NCBI GenBank assembly: GCA_937892735.1 | Contig: CALBGL010000135.1 | Span: 1-37,117 of the forward strand | Direction: 5' to 3' | Length of the DNA stretch: 37,117 nt | From: an uncultured Clostridia bacterium | GTDB lineage: Bacteria > Bacillota > Clostridia > Lachnospirales > Bianqueaceae | Shown here: one piece after another, positions 25,373 through 34,292 of the stretch | Layout: every line of letters begins with the position of its first letter | Position numbering within the stretch: position 1 is the first letter of the stretch | Position numbers and translations under genes: made by a program | The notes under the pieces: model-generated | Database searches by the model: none | What the model was told of the DNA's origin: nothing | The model's input: the letters and a program-made list of their open reading frames with translations, nothing else

Positions 25373-26995
25373 ATGAAGACGAAAAAGTGGATCGTATGGG
25401 CGCTCTGTGTCCTGATGATCGTGTCGCTGCTGCCGGCGTGCAGTCAGGACGGCGACGAATCATCCGCGCCGGAGAGCCAGGCAGCGGAAGCGCAGACGGG
25501 GGATTCGGCTGCGGAAGAGAGTGCGGCGCCTTCCGGGGAACGGACTCACCTGAGCATCCTGGCCTGGGATCTGGGATTAGATGGACAGCTTCCGCTAGGG
25601 GACAATTATTGGTGCGACTGGATTCGCGAGGATTTTGGTGAGCCCAACAATATCGAACTGGAATGGGTTGTGATGCCCCGGACAGAAGAGGTGACCACAC
25701 TGAATGTCTGGATGGCGGGAAAAGAAGCGCCGGATATCGTATACACTTACGATATCAATGTGGTGCAGAATTACATTTCTCAGGGCGGCCTGACGGATCT
25801 GACCGATCTGGTAGCGGAATACGGCCAGCAGCTCTCCTCCTTCATCGGAGAGGAGACGATGGAGTATGGCGTGTTCGACGGCAGACAGATGGTCATTCCG
25901 TCTCCGCGTCCGGTGTCCGGCATTGTAGGCTCTTCGATCCGCGGCGACTGGCTGGATGCCCTGGGGCTGGAGGTTCCGACCACGACCCAGGAGTGGTACG
26001 ACACGATGATTGCGTTTCGCGACGAGGATCCGGGAAATGTGGGCGAGCAGAATATCCCGTGCGGCATGGGCATGCAGGAGATTTCTTTCGGATACTTTAA
26101 CATGCTGTATTCCTTTATCGACCCGTCTCTGACGCAGGAAGAACTGACGCTGACCTATCCGTTCCTGTATCCGGGGTATAAGGATGGCGTACGCTTTCTG
26201 AATCAGTGCTATAATGAAGGGCTGATCAGTCCGGAGTTCGCGCTGGATACGGATTGTTCCAAGATGTACTCCGATATCACCAATGGTTATGTAGGGTTCT
26301 TCACACAGAATCTTCTGACAGGCTATAAGCCAGGCAGCTATTTCGAGACGATGGCGGAGAACGTGGAAGGCGCTTATTATGTGGCCTGCGATCCCTTTAC
26401 CAATTCCGAGGGCAAGCATCCTAAGCTTTCGAATCAGCCTTATGGAAAATTTGTCATGGTGCCCGGATTCTCGGAATCCGCGAAGGAAGCCGTCATGTAT
26501 ATGGATTGGATGCTTGTGCCGGAGAATCTGATGCGTCTGAGCCTGGGGGATGAGGGTGTTCACTATACCATCGATGAAGAGGGAATCTTCCATATCAATA
26601 CGGATTACGATGGGCCGGATAAATTGTCTGCGAATAACAATTACGAATATCGTTTCCTGGTAGAAGATGTATGGTACGGCAGTCAGGAAGCCACCTATAA
26701 GAACTGGACCAGTGCTTGCAACAATGAGCAGGCGGACATCCAGTTCGAGATGGCTATGACGGATTCCAGGCAGGATCCCTGGTTCTTCCCGTATTTCAAG
26801 AAGGCGGTGCAGTCTGAGGCGCAGTACGCGACTTCTATGACAGATAAGTATAAAGAGATGTTTACGATCCTGATCATGTGCAGTCCGGACGAGTTTGACA
26901 GCCAGTATGATAGTCTGGTGAATGAATTCATGAGTCTATATGGCGACGAAGTTTGTGAAGAAAGAGATCAGGTCTGGGCGGAAACGATGGAGTAA
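25373..26995 (+). CDS. Extracellular solute-binding lipoprotein (importer 1)
   Basis: A 540-residue lipoprotein of the large oligosaccharide-binding class (LipO/YtcQ-like). Signal peptide with lipobox LPAC (Cys around residue 23), a Ser/Glu/Ala-rich linker to about residue 60, then a two-lobed binding domain. It should capture the substrate outside the membrane and hand it to the two permeases just upstream. A perfect AAAGGAGG site precedes the ATG. Many aromatic residues (W, Y) are consistent with sugar binding, but the ligand is not predictable. Confidence 0.92.
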   Translation: MKTKKWIVWALCVLMIVSLLPACSQDGDESSAPESQAAEAQTGDSAAEESAAPSGERTHLSILAWDLGLDGQLPLGDNYWCDWIREDFGEPNNIELEWVVMPRTEEVTTLNVWMAGKEAPDIVYTYDINVVQNYISQGGLTDLTDLVAEYGQQLSSFIGEETMEYGVFDGRQMVIPSPRPVSGIVGSSIRGDWLDALGLEVPTTTQEWYDTMIAFRDEDPGNVGEQNIPCGMGMQEISFGYFNMLYSFIDPSLTQEELTLTYPFLYPGYKDGVRFLNQCYNEGLISPEFALDTDCSKMYSDITNGYVGFFTQNLLTGYKPGSYFETMAENVEGAYYVACDPFTNSEGKHPKLSNQPYGKFVMVPGFSESAKEAVMYMDWMLVPENLMRLSLGDEGVHYTIDEEGIFHINTDYDGPDKLSANNNYEYRFLVEDVWYGSQEATYKNWTSACNNEQADIQFEMAMTDSRQDPWFFPYFKKAVQSEAQYATSMTDKYKEMFTILIMCSPDEFDSQYDSLVNEFMSLYGDEVCEERDQVWAETME

Positions 26996-27006
26996 CGGTC
27001 ATTTGC

Positions 27007-27032
27007 GAGGGAGCTGCCATAGCGGCTCCCTC
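27007..27032 (+). terminator. Intercistronic hairpin after the binding-protein gene
   Basis: GAGGGAGC (27007-27014) pairs with GCTCCCTC (27025-27032). No T run follows, so it is more likely a partial terminator or mRNA-stabilising hairpin than a full stop between the binding protein and the serine hydrolase gene. Confidence 0.55.
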
Positions 27033-27051
27033 TGTATACAAGGAGATTACA

Positions 27052-28566
27052 ATGATGAAAGAATGGATGCAAGCAAGGAGTCCGGAGAGTATGGGGGTAC
27101 CCTCCCGGCGGATTTTAGCGTTTCTACAGAAGAACGATCAAGCCGGCTGCTGTCTGCATGGTTTCTGCATTCTGCGGCATGGCAGTATCATTGCGGAAGG
27201 GTATTATCCGCCCTTTTCCAAGGAACGCAGACATAGGATGTATTCTTCCAGCAAGAGTATCACGGCATTGGCCGTGGGCCTTTTGGCGGATGAAGGAAAG
27301 ATTCATCTGGAGGATTCGATATGTGAGTATTTTAGGGATCATCAGCCTTCGAAGATACATCCCTGGATCCAGGAGACGACAATTCGGGACATGTTGCGTA
27401 TGGCTACGCCGTTTGTCACATCCCCTTATGAGATGATCGATAATGAGGGCCACGACTGGATTCGTATGACCTATGAATGCCCGCCGACGCACCGGCCGGG
27501 GCAGATATTTTCTTATGATACGTCTGTGGCGATGATGCTGGCCGCCCTGGTCGAAGAAAAAAGCGGAATGGAACTGATGGACTATCTACGCAGCCGCCTG
27601 AAACCTCTGGAACTATCCTCGGATATGGGATGCGTGAAGGTACCGAATGGACAATCGTCCTGGGGGGGATCCGGAGTGTTATGTACACTGCGGGATCTGG
27701 CGAAGCTGGCGCAGCTGAGCCTGAATCAGGGATGCTGGGAAGGCGAGCAGTTGATCAGCCGAAGTTATATGGAGAAAGCGACGTCGAAACAGATCGAGAA
27801 CGGCAGGGAGGGATACGGGTATCAATTCTGGATGACGGCGCATGGGTTTGCCATGAAGGGAATGGGAGGCCAAATGGCCTATTGCATGCCGAAAGAAGAC
27901 ATGGTATTTGCCATGACGGCCGATATGCAGGACGACCCCGGTAAAATCGGCTGGGTAGAAGAGCAGTTTTATACATCAATCCTTCCATATGTGCAGGAAA
28001 GAGAATGTGCGGAAGATTCAGAGAGCGAAGAGGCTTTGCGGAGGTACTGCCAAAATCTGCGCATGCGTCCTCATAGAGGCGCGATACAGAGTCCGTGGAT
28101 GAACCGGGTGAATGGGAAAACTTACCAGATGATCCCCAATGCGGAGGGCACCTGGTCCAGCCTGCATCTGCAGGAGTTGAGTCTGCATTTTGAAGAAAAG
28201 AAAGGAAGTCTGAACTGGGACGGACATACCCTGCGTTTTGGCCTGGGATATTATGAGATGCAGGATTTTCCTGGATTTTCATCAAAAAAAGATGCAGCGG
28301 GCATAGCACCTGTGGTATACTGGTATCCGAAGGAAAGGCCCGTGCTTCATATGCCCTGTATGGTCAGCGGCGCATGGCAGAGTGAACGGGTATTAGAGCT
28401 TTTGTGCTACGCGGTCGGAGACTTCCTGGGCGTACTCAAGATTCGTCTTGTGTTTGACGAGAGGGGAATCACTGTACGCATGGAAAAATTTGCAGAGAAG
28501 TTTTGGGAAGACCTGCAAGGCTTTCAGAGCGGTATTTTGAAGGAGGGATCCTATGAATCGAGTTGA
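27052..28566 (+). CDS. Class C beta-lactamase-like serine hydrolase
   Basis: A 504-residue protein with the penicillin-binding/beta-lactamase class C fold (Pfam Beta-lactamase type). The SxxK motif is Ser65-Ser-Ser-Lys68 in MYSSSKSITAL; the second-motif tyrosine is likely Tyr155 in FSYDTS; GMGG follows later. The last 170 residues form an extra domain ending in an FAEKFW segment. No signal peptide is seen, so it should be cytoplasmic. Members act as esterases or peptidases more often than as lactamases. Beside an importer and two esterase-like genes, deacylation of an imported compound is the simplest idea. Confidence 0.88.
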   Translation: MMKEWMQARSPESMGVPSRRILAFLQKNDQAGCCLHGFCILRHGSIIAEGYYPPFSKERRHRMYSSSKSITALAVGLLADEGKIHLEDSICEYFRDHQPSKIHPWIQETTIRDMLRMATPFVTSPYEMIDNEGHDWIRMTYECPPTHRPGQIFSYDTSVAMMLAALVEEKSGMELMDYLRSRLKPLELSSDMGCVKVPNGQSSWGGSGVLCTLRDLAKLAQLSLNQGCWEGEQLISRSYMEKATSKQIENGREGYGYQFWMTAHGFAMKGMGGQMAYCMPKEDMVFAMTADMQDDPGKIGWVEEQFYTSILPYVQERECAEDSESEEALRRYCQNLRMRPHRGAIQSPWMNRVNGKTYQMIPNAEGTWSSLHLQELSLHFEEKKGSLNWDGHTLRFGLGYYEMQDFPGFSSKKDAAGIAPVVYWYPKERPVLHMPCMVSGAWQSERVLELLCYAVGDFLGVLKIRLVFDERGITVRMEKFAEKFWEDLQGFQSGILKEGSYESS

Positions 28567-29164
28567 TGTTCAGTCCTATGTATCCAGTGTTCACACATAT
28601 CTGGGGATTCAGCTTCTGTTTCCAGAGGAGCTGGAATATGACCGCAGATATCCACTGCTGGTTTTGCTGCATGGACGTGGAAAAGGCCGTGGTCAGTGGG
28701 AACATATGGTATACCTGGAAGACCTGGTGGATGAGAAGAAGATCTTTGTGGCGATGCCGCAAGGAAACCAGAGTGCTTTTGTCAATCTCATGAGTGGAGA
28801 ACGCTGGGGCGATTTCTTGAATCAGGAACTGACCGATCTTTTATCCGGTTGGTTTCCCATTCGAACGGAGCGTGAAGGACGCGGCGTGCTGGGTGTGGAT
28901 ACGGGTGGATATGGTGCGCTGCGAGCCGTAGAAGGATATGCACTGCAGGGCGCGGTATGTCCGGTGTGCGATCTGGCGGATCTCTATGAGACAGACTACC
29001 ATCCCTATCCTCAAGTTCTGTTTGGGCCGAAGGAGGATCTGGCACGCAATGGGTATCCTGTACTATCCTGGGAAGAGACGAAGACTTCTTCTTGTCTGCG
29101 GGAACAAATGCAGGAGGCTCTGCAGGACATGGTGAAGAGAGGAGGGGAATTCGGATGGTATTGA
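28553..29164 (+). CDS. Esterase-D-like pseudoenzyme, copy 1 (nucleophile Ser replaced by Asp)
   Basis: A 203-residue alpha/beta-hydrolase of the esterase D/EstA group: RYPLLVLLHGRG (oxyanion region), GNQSAFVN, WGDFLNQEL and the nucleophile elbow GVDTGGYGALRA. In active relatives the elbow is GxSxGGYG; here residue 116 is aspartate. The C-terminus stops early, without an identifiable Asp/His of the triad. It therefore looks catalytically dead but fold-preserving. It overlaps the serine hydrolase gene upstream by 14 bases and the active esterase gene downstream by 10, suggesting coupled translation and a physical partnership. Its counterpart at 35572 has Gly at the same residue. Confidence 0.85.
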   Translation: MNRVDVQSYVSSVHTYLGIQLLFPEELEYDRRYPLLVLLHGRGKGRGQWEHMVYLEDLVDEKKIFVAMPQGNQSAFVNLMSGERWGDFLNQELTDLLSGWFPIRTEREGRGVLGVDTGGYGALRAVEGYALQGAVCPVCDLADLYETDYHPYPQVLFGPKEDLARNGYPVLSWEETKTSSCLREQMQEALQDMVKRGGEFGWY

Positions 29165-29964
29165 TGCAGTTTCAGATTCACTCGAAAATCTTGCAGATGG
29201 AAACCGATGTATGGGCGCTCGTACCCGGAATGAAACCAGCCTCTCGCCGACCCAATGGGCAGAATCAGGAATGGACGGCACCGGAAGAGAACCGGGAAGA
29301 GACATGGAAAGTCCTGTGGCTACTGCATGGCGGGGTAGGAGACCATACCTTCTGGCTGCGGCATACAGCGATTGAAAGCATTGCAGAATCGTATGGAAAT
29401 CTGGCAGTCATCTTGCCGGACGCCTATGGTTCCAGCTGTGTGGATACCGTATCCGGTGCGCGGTTTGGCACCTATCTGAGCCAGGAATTACCGGCGATTC
29501 TTCGGCGCATACTTCCGAAGCTTTCCGATAAACGGGAAGACAATTGGGTCAGTGGCTTTTCCAATGGTGGGTATGGAAGTCTGTATCTGGGATTCACGTT
29601 TCCCGAAAGCTATGGAGCTGTGGGCGCCTTTGGGGCCGGAGACAAGGCAGATGCAGATTTCGCGAATATTGAAGCAGAAAAGGAACGATTATTTGGAAAA
29701 GGAGATTTGCACGGTTCCCCCTATTGCGTCAGCCGGCTGGCGAAGGAGTTGGGAAGATCTGACAGGCCGAAGCCCATCCTATGTCATGGCTGTGGATCCG
29801 AAGACCCCTGGCGGGATATGAATGAAATCGTGCGGGATGCGATCCTATCCGTGCCGGGAGATCCTTACCATTATGAATTTCGGATCTGGGAAGGATTAGG
29901 ACATTCTTCTGCCTGCTGCGAAGCCTCCATTCGGTATTTCATCCAGAAGATGATGGAACAGTAG
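29155..29964 (+). CDS. Esterase-D/EstA-family alpha/beta hydrolase, copy 1 (apparently active)
   Basis: A 269-residue esterase relative: MQF-IHSKILQM start as in tributyrin esterases, KVLWLLHGGVGD (oxyanion hole), ELPAIL, and an intact nucleophile elbow GFSNGGYG (Ser136). DPWRDMNE probably supplies the triad aspartate. His250 in GLGHSSACC is the likely triad histidine. Compared with copy 2 it has an insertion near residues 25-50 (ASRRPNGQ). Met at 29155 is chosen, overlapping the pseudoenzyme stop; ATG 29164 is possible. No signal peptide, so cytoplasmic. The operon ends with a terminator right after. Confidence 0.9.
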   Translation: MVLMQFQIHSKILQMETDVWALVPGMKPASRRPNGQNQEWTAPEENREETWKVLWLLHGGVGDHTFWLRHTAIESIAESYGNLAVILPDAYGSSCVDTVSGARFGTYLSQELPAILRRILPKLSDKREDNWVSGFSNGGYGSLYLGFTFPESYGAVGAFGAGDKADADFANIEAEKERLFGKGDLHGSPYCVSRLAKELGRSDRPKPILCHGCGSEDPWRDMNEIVRDAILSVPGDPYHYEFRIWEGLGHSSACCEASIRYFIQKMMEQ

Positions 29965-29972
29965 TTCCAGTA

Positions 29973-30007
29973 AGCAGTCTGTACGTATGTGTACGGGCTG
30001 CTTTTTT
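29973..30007 (+). terminator. Terminator of importer operon 1
   Basis: AGCAGTCTGTAC (29973-29984) pairs along its full length (some G-T pairs) with GTACGGGCTGCT (29991-30002) around loop GTATGT, then six T. Confidence 0.88.
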
Positions 30008-30154
30008 GATGGAAAAGAATACGCCGGGACAAACATTCTTCGTGAATTGGCAAAAGTGAACAAAAAATGAAGCGTTTGTGGCCGATAAATGGCATTCACT
30101 TTGTGAAAAACTGATGAAAAGCAAAATGAGATGGCAAAATCAACAAAAACATGG

Positions 30155-30183
30155 TTGACAAAAATCGGACATAGGGTTATTAT
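30155..30183 (+). promoter_or_regulatory. Promoter of importer operon 2
   Basis: Perfect TTGACA (30155-30160) and TATTAT (30178-30183) spaced 17 bases, about 30 bases before the ribosome site of the binding-protein gene. Confidence 0.75.
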
Positions 30184-30220
30184 ACACACAATGAAACTAA
30201 ATTTTAAAGGAGGGCTCAGA

Positions 30221-31822
30221 ATGAAAAAAGGAATCGCTGTATTGTTGATAATCGTGATGATGGTATCCGCGCTGGCGGGCTGCAGTGGCGGCGGAGGGTC
30301 GGATTCATCCTCCCAGGGGGCATCCCAGACACAATCGCAGAACGATGTATCCCAAGCGGACGATTCGCAGGGAGTCTCGGAGGATACTCCCTTTGTGATC
30401 ACGACGCTGGCCAGCTTCTTTGAACAGGAGCCGCCGAGTACCACAAATAACCCCGTGTTTGATTTTGTGCAGGAGAAACTGAATGTGGAGATTCAGATTA
30501 CCTGGACGCCGAACGGAGAGGCAATGACAAAATTTAACACGATGATGGCCGGAGACAACGCGCTGATGGTCATGGGCGGAGCGGATGTAACGTCTTCGAA
30601 CTATATCCGGATGTGTCAGACAGGCGCGTTCTGGGATATTACGGATATTATCAAGGAGTATCCGTTTATCACAGATACCCTGATGAGCGACGTACAGAGG
30701 GATACTTCCCTGACAGAGGGAAGACGGTATTGTATTCCTTCTTATGTGCCGGATGCTCGGATTGCGATGGTGTACCGCGAGGATTGGGTGGAAAACCTCG
30801 GTATCGAGCTGCCGGAAGTCATGAGTGCGCAGGATTATTACGATCTGGCAAAGGCGTTCACGGAACAGGATCCGGATCAAAACGGTGTCGATGATACAAC
30901 AGGTTTTAACTATGTAGACGATCAGGATAAGGAAGTCAATTACGGCTTCAATACACTGGCGGTAGCCTGTGGGGCTCCGAACCGATACGGCGTAAGGGAT
31001 GGACAGGTGGTAGCGTATTTCCAGACGGAAGAATATATGAACTGTCTGCGTATGATGCATGATATGTACGAGAACGGATATCTGAATTCGGAGTTCATGA
31101 CGCTCGGTTCTGGCGCCAAGTATAATCCGATGCTGGAAGGACGCGCGGGTTTCATGTTTACTACGGCGACTAACGCGGTGACGCCCGGAGGAAAATTTGA
31201 CACACTGCTGGCGAACGATCCGGATGCGGTGATTGGCTATAAGATGCTGTCTCTGGACCCAGATGGGAATAAGGTGGTCAACTCCAATATTACCGGTGTC
31301 AGCGGCGGAAATGTATTCCCGGTATCGGCAGTGAAGACGGAAGAAGATCTGCGTAAAATCCTGCAGTTCATGGTTGACTTGAATCAAGGGGATTGTGCGA
31401 AAGCAGTTGATATCGGAATTGAAGGGATTCATTATACTGCGGAGGCAGACGGTACGATTCAAATTACGGATGAACAGCGTGAATTAAGAGACGCGGACGG
31501 TTCTGGTTCTATCTTTGCAAATATGTTCGCCAGACGGCTGATGGCGGACGACTGGGGACAGCCGTTATCCGACTATGATAAGATTCAGCAACATTACGCG
31601 GAAAATGCCCAGTATGCAGTACCGGATATCTCCGTGGGCATGCTTTCTTCGGAGAACATTCAAAAAGAGAATGAGTTGGCTTCTCTCATCTATGATGCCC
31701 GAGCACAGTTTATCATGGGATTCATCGACGAGGCCGCCTTTAACGCCGCGGTAGACACTTGGCTGTCTTCCGGTGGACAGGCCATTCTGGATGAAATCCA
31801 GGAGAACTATGTGACAGAGTAA
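30221..31822 (+). CDS. Extracellular solute-binding lipoprotein (importer 2)
   Basis: A 533-residue binding lipoprotein of the same class as the one at 25373 but clearly diverged. Signal peptide with lipobox LAGC (Cys around residue 21), a Gly/Ser/Gln-rich linker, then the two-lobed domain (for example YCIPSYVPDARIAMVYREDW). The Met at 30221 follows AAAGGAGGG; an open frame from 30131 would start before the promoter. It is first in its operon, unlike importer 1 where it comes third. Confidence 0.92.
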   Translation: MKKGIAVLLIIVMMVSALAGCSGGGGSDSSSQGASQTQSQNDVSQADDSQGVSEDTPFVITTLASFFEQEPPSTTNNPVFDFVQEKLNVEIQITWTPNGEAMTKFNTMMAGDNALMVMGGADVTSSNYIRMCQTGAFWDITDIIKEYPFITDTLMSDVQRDTSLTEGRRYCIPSYVPDARIAMVYREDWVENLGIELPEVMSAQDYYDLAKAFTEQDPDQNGVDDTTGFNYVDDQDKEVNYGFNTLAVACGAPNRYGVRDGQVVAYFQTEEYMNCLRMMHDMYENGYLNSEFMTLGSGAKYNPMLEGRAGFMFTTATNAVTPGGKFDTLLANDPDAVIGYKMLSLDPDGNKVVNSNITGVSGGNVFPVSAVKTEEDLRKILQFMVDLNQGDCAKAVDIGIEGIHYTAEADGTIQITDEQRELRDADGSGSIFANMFARRLMADDWGQPLSDYDKIQQHYAENAQYAVPDISVGMLSSENIQKENELASLIYDARAQFIMGFIDEAAFNAAVDTWLSSGGQAILDEIQENYVTE

Positions 31823-31829
31823 AGAAGAG

Positions 31830-31854
31830 ACAGGGGGCACGAACTGCCCCCTGT
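31830..31854 (+). terminator. Strong hairpin between binding-protein and permease genes (importer 2)
   Basis: ACAGGGGGCA (31830-31839) pairs perfectly with TGCCCCCTGT (31845-31854) around CGAAC, followed by ATTTTA. It probably stops part of the transcripts, so that much more binding protein than permease is made. Confidence 0.85.
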
Positions 31855-31880
31855 ATTTTATAAGATGAGGAGGTCGTGAT

Positions 31881-32825
31881 ATGGCAAAAACAATTACCGT
31901 AAATGTGAGAAAAAAACAGGGGCTCTGGAAGACGCTGAAGCGGTATAAATGGCTGTATATCATGCTGATTCCGGCCGCGATCTTTTATATCATTTTTAAA
32001 TTGTATCCGGCCAGTTACCTGATTATTATCTTTCAGGATTACTTCCCAACGCTGGGTGTAACGGGCAGTCCCTGGGTCGGCCTGTATAACTTCGAACGGA
32101 TGTTTGAAGGCAGCGCCGTATACAGTTTTGGTCTTCTGTTTACAAATACGATCATGCTGGCGCTGTATAATCTGATCTTTTATTTTCCGATTCCGATTAT
32201 TCTCTCGCTGCTCTTAAATGAGATTAAGCGGTCGGCTTATAAACGTGTGGTGCAGTCTCTGATCTATCTGCCGCATTTCCTGTCCTGGTCCGTGCTGGTC
32301 GGCTTGGTATACCTATTCATCGGACCGACGGGATATATCAACAAGGTATTGACCTCCATGGGAGGGCAGCCGATCCAGTTCCTGCTCAATCCGAACTGGT
32401 TTCGGCCTCTGATCGTCATAGAGACCATCTGGAAAGAGGCCGGATGGGGCACGATCATTTATCTGGCGGCATTATCGGGTGTGGACGAACAGCTTTATGA
32501 GGCGGCTGTGGTAGACGGCGCGAATCGGTGGAAGCAGCTATGGCATATTACGCTGCCCGCGATTCGGGGCACCATCATTACCATGTTCATTTTGCGGATG
32601 GGAAGCTTCATGGATACGGGCTTTGAACAGATCTATCTGATGCGTAACGCAATCAACCGGCAGGTGGCGGAGGTCTTTGACACCTATATTTATGTGGAAG
32701 GCATTGTCAACGGAAACTTCAGTTATTCCACGACACTCGGATTCTTCAAGTCGGTCATCAGCCTGATCCTGGTACTATTTACCAATGTCATCGCGAATCG
32801 TGTCGGAGAGGAGGGGATCTTCTAA
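31881..32825 (+). CDS. ABC transporter permease, LplB type (importer 2)
   Basis: A 314-residue permease with about six helices. The EAA loop reads EAAVVDGANRWKQLWHITLP. The N-terminus (RYKWLYIMLIPAAIFYIIF) is typical of LplB relatives. GGAGG precedes the start. Its stop codon overlaps the ATG of the second permease by one base (TAATG). It is paralogous to the permease at 23505 but not a recent duplicate, as the two differ at many positions. Confidence 0.92.
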   Translation: MAKTITVNVRKKQGLWKTLKRYKWLYIMLIPAAIFYIIFKLYPASYLIIIFQDYFPTLGVTGSPWVGLYNFERMFEGSAVYSFGLLFTNTIMLALYNLIFYFPIPIILSLLLNEIKRSAYKRVVQSLIYLPHFLSWSVLVGLVYLFIGPTGYINKVLTSMGGQPIQFLLNPNWFRPLIVIETIWKEAGWGTIIYLAALSGVDEQLYEAAVVDGANRWKQLWHITLPAIRGTIITMFILRMGSFMDTGFEQIYLMRNAINRQVAEVFDTYIYVEGIVNGNFSYSTTLGFFKSVISLILVLFTNVIANRVGEEGIF

Positions 32826-33691
32826 TGGCTATGGTCAAAAACAAGACGGCGGGCAGCCGTATATTTGATGTATTCAATTATGTGTTTCTGGGGCTCATTG
32901 GCGTGATCATGGTATTTCCCATCGCGTTTGTCGTCGTGGGTTCCTTCTCGGCCACCGGCATGATCGGCGGCTTCAATTCCTTCAGCCTGGATGCCTATAA
33001 GTATATCTTCACGACCAATGTCCTGGCCCGGAGTACGGTAAACTCCGTCATCATCACCGTGGTAGGAACGGCCATCAACATGCTGATTACCTCGATCACG
33101 GCCTATGCCCTGTCAAAAAAATACCTGCCGGGACGCAAGGTCATGATGGGCGTGGTCATCGTCTTCATGCTGTTCAATCCCGGCATGATTCCCAACTACC
33201 TGGTCGTCAATGACCTGCATATGCTGGACACATACTGGTCGCTCTGGCTTCCCATCGCGATCAGCGCCTATAACATGGTCATCATGAAAAATTTCTTTCA
33301 GGGGCTGCCGGACAGCATCGAAGAATCGGCGCAGATCGATGGCTGCAACGATCTGCAGGTTTTCTTGCGCATCGTGGTTCCCATTTCCAAGGCGTCCTTT
33401 GCCACGATCACCCTGTTCTATGCCGTGTCCCACTGGAATAGCTACTTCAACGCCATGATGTACCTCAACGACATCAACGATTGGCCCATTCAGGTATGGC
33501 TGCGGCAGATCATCGTATTATCCGTGGGCGGTTTCGCAGGCTCCGAGAGCCTATCCGAGTATGCGAAGGTACCGTCCGACGCGGTCAAATACGCGGTCAT
33601 CTGTGTCAGTACTATTCCCATCGTCATCGTGTATCCTTTCCTGCAGAAATACTTTGCGAAAGGAGCCCTGCTGGGGTCGGTGAAGGGATAA
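32825..33691 (+). CDS. ABC transporter permease, YtcP type (importer 2)
   Basis: A 288-residue second permease, about six helices. Its docking loop reads ESAQIDGCNDLQVFLRIVVP, with Ser in place of the usual first Ala. It ends with the family tail YPFLQKYFAKGALLGSVKG. Translation is coupled to the upstream permease. No terminator is visible before the next promoter at 33762, so some read-through into the following cassette is likely. Confidence 0.92.
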   Translation: MAMVKNKTAGSRIFDVFNYVFLGLIGVIMVFPIAFVVVGSFSATGMIGGFNSFSLDAYKYIFTTNVLARSTVNSVIITVVGTAINMLITSITAYALSKKYLPGRKVMMGVVIVFMLFNPGMIPNYLVVNDLHMLDTYWSLWLPIAISAYNMVIMKNFFQGLPDSIEESAQIDGCNDLQVFLRIVVPISKASFATITLFYAVSHWNSYFNAMMYLNDINDWPIQVWLRQIIVLSVGGFAGSESLSEYAKVPSDAVKYAVICVSTIPIVIVYPFLQKYFAKGALLGSVKG

Positions 33692-33761
33692 AGGCTTGCT
33701 TAATACAAAGGAACGCTTGATAAATATTTGAATGAAGTTTGTGAATTTTCGACAAAAAATG

Positions 33762-33790
33762 TTGACAGTGTTATTGAAATCTGATATGAT
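33762..33790 (+). promoter_or_regulatory. Promoter of the secreted-protein cassette
   Basis: Perfect TTGACA (33762-33767) and TATGAT (33785-33790) spaced 17 bases, with a leader of about 110 AT-rich bases before the first start codon. Confidence 0.8.
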
Positions 33791-33908
33791 TAAAAAAGGA
33801 ACTGTTATAAAGGGGAGACGATAGAAATTCATTTTTTGTGTCGGAAGGAGGGGGAATAATTAAAGAGCGTGTTTGGGTTCGTAAAACTAAAAACTGGAGG
33901 AAACGATA

Positions 33909-34292
33909 ATGAAAAAATTCAAAAAATCTCTTTTGGTACTATGCACTCTTTTGATTTTCTCTATTGGTTCGGTGTTGACAGTTCAGGCGGCTGTTCAGGC
34001 TACAGGTGAGGCGCACGACAGTGGTGACCGTTCAGGGCCATATTATGTTCATTTGTATTTACGGGCTAACGAAGCATATGCGACGATGCAATATTCGCCT
34101 GAGAGCGCAAGTGATTCCACCACAGCATCTATTAGCGCAACAGCTTTGAATGATGATGGAGATCCCTACCCGTATAGCGGAACAGGAAACAATTCTTGTA
34201 CTGCAAGAAGAAGCGGGTCGTTTGCGGGGACTCAAGCATCGTATCGATTGGGTGCGTCTACAGTTAAGACTTTAGTTGTAGGTAACGTGTGA
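33909..34292 (+). CDS. Small secreted protein, function unknown
   Basis: A 127-residue protein with a clear signal peptide (KKFKKS then a hydrophobic core, likely cleavage after VQAA near residue 28). The mature part of about 100 residues is rich in Ser, Thr, Ala, Gly and Tyr (YYVHLYLRANEAYATMQYS), with a single cysteine, suggesting a beta-rich domain. I recognise no family. GGAGGAAACG precedes the ATG. It overlaps the lipoprotein gene downstream, so the two are expressed together. Base composition is visibly more AT-rich than the importer genes on either side. Confidence 0.75.
   Translation: MKKFKKSLLVLCTLLIFSIGSVLTVQAAVQATGEAHDSGDRSGPYYVHLYLRANEAYATMQYSPESASDSTTASISATALNDDGDPYPYSGTGNNSCTARRSGSFAGTQASYRLGASTVKTLVVGNV

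Noticed and set aside
27052..28566. True beta-lactamase resistance gene
   Set aside because: No signal peptide and operon context with an importer and esterases; class C-like fold alone does not imply antibiotic hydrolysis.
33909..34292. Lactococcin-972-type bacteriocin
   Set aside because: Only the size and signal peptide agree; the mature sequence shows no convincing shared pattern and no ABC exporter follows.
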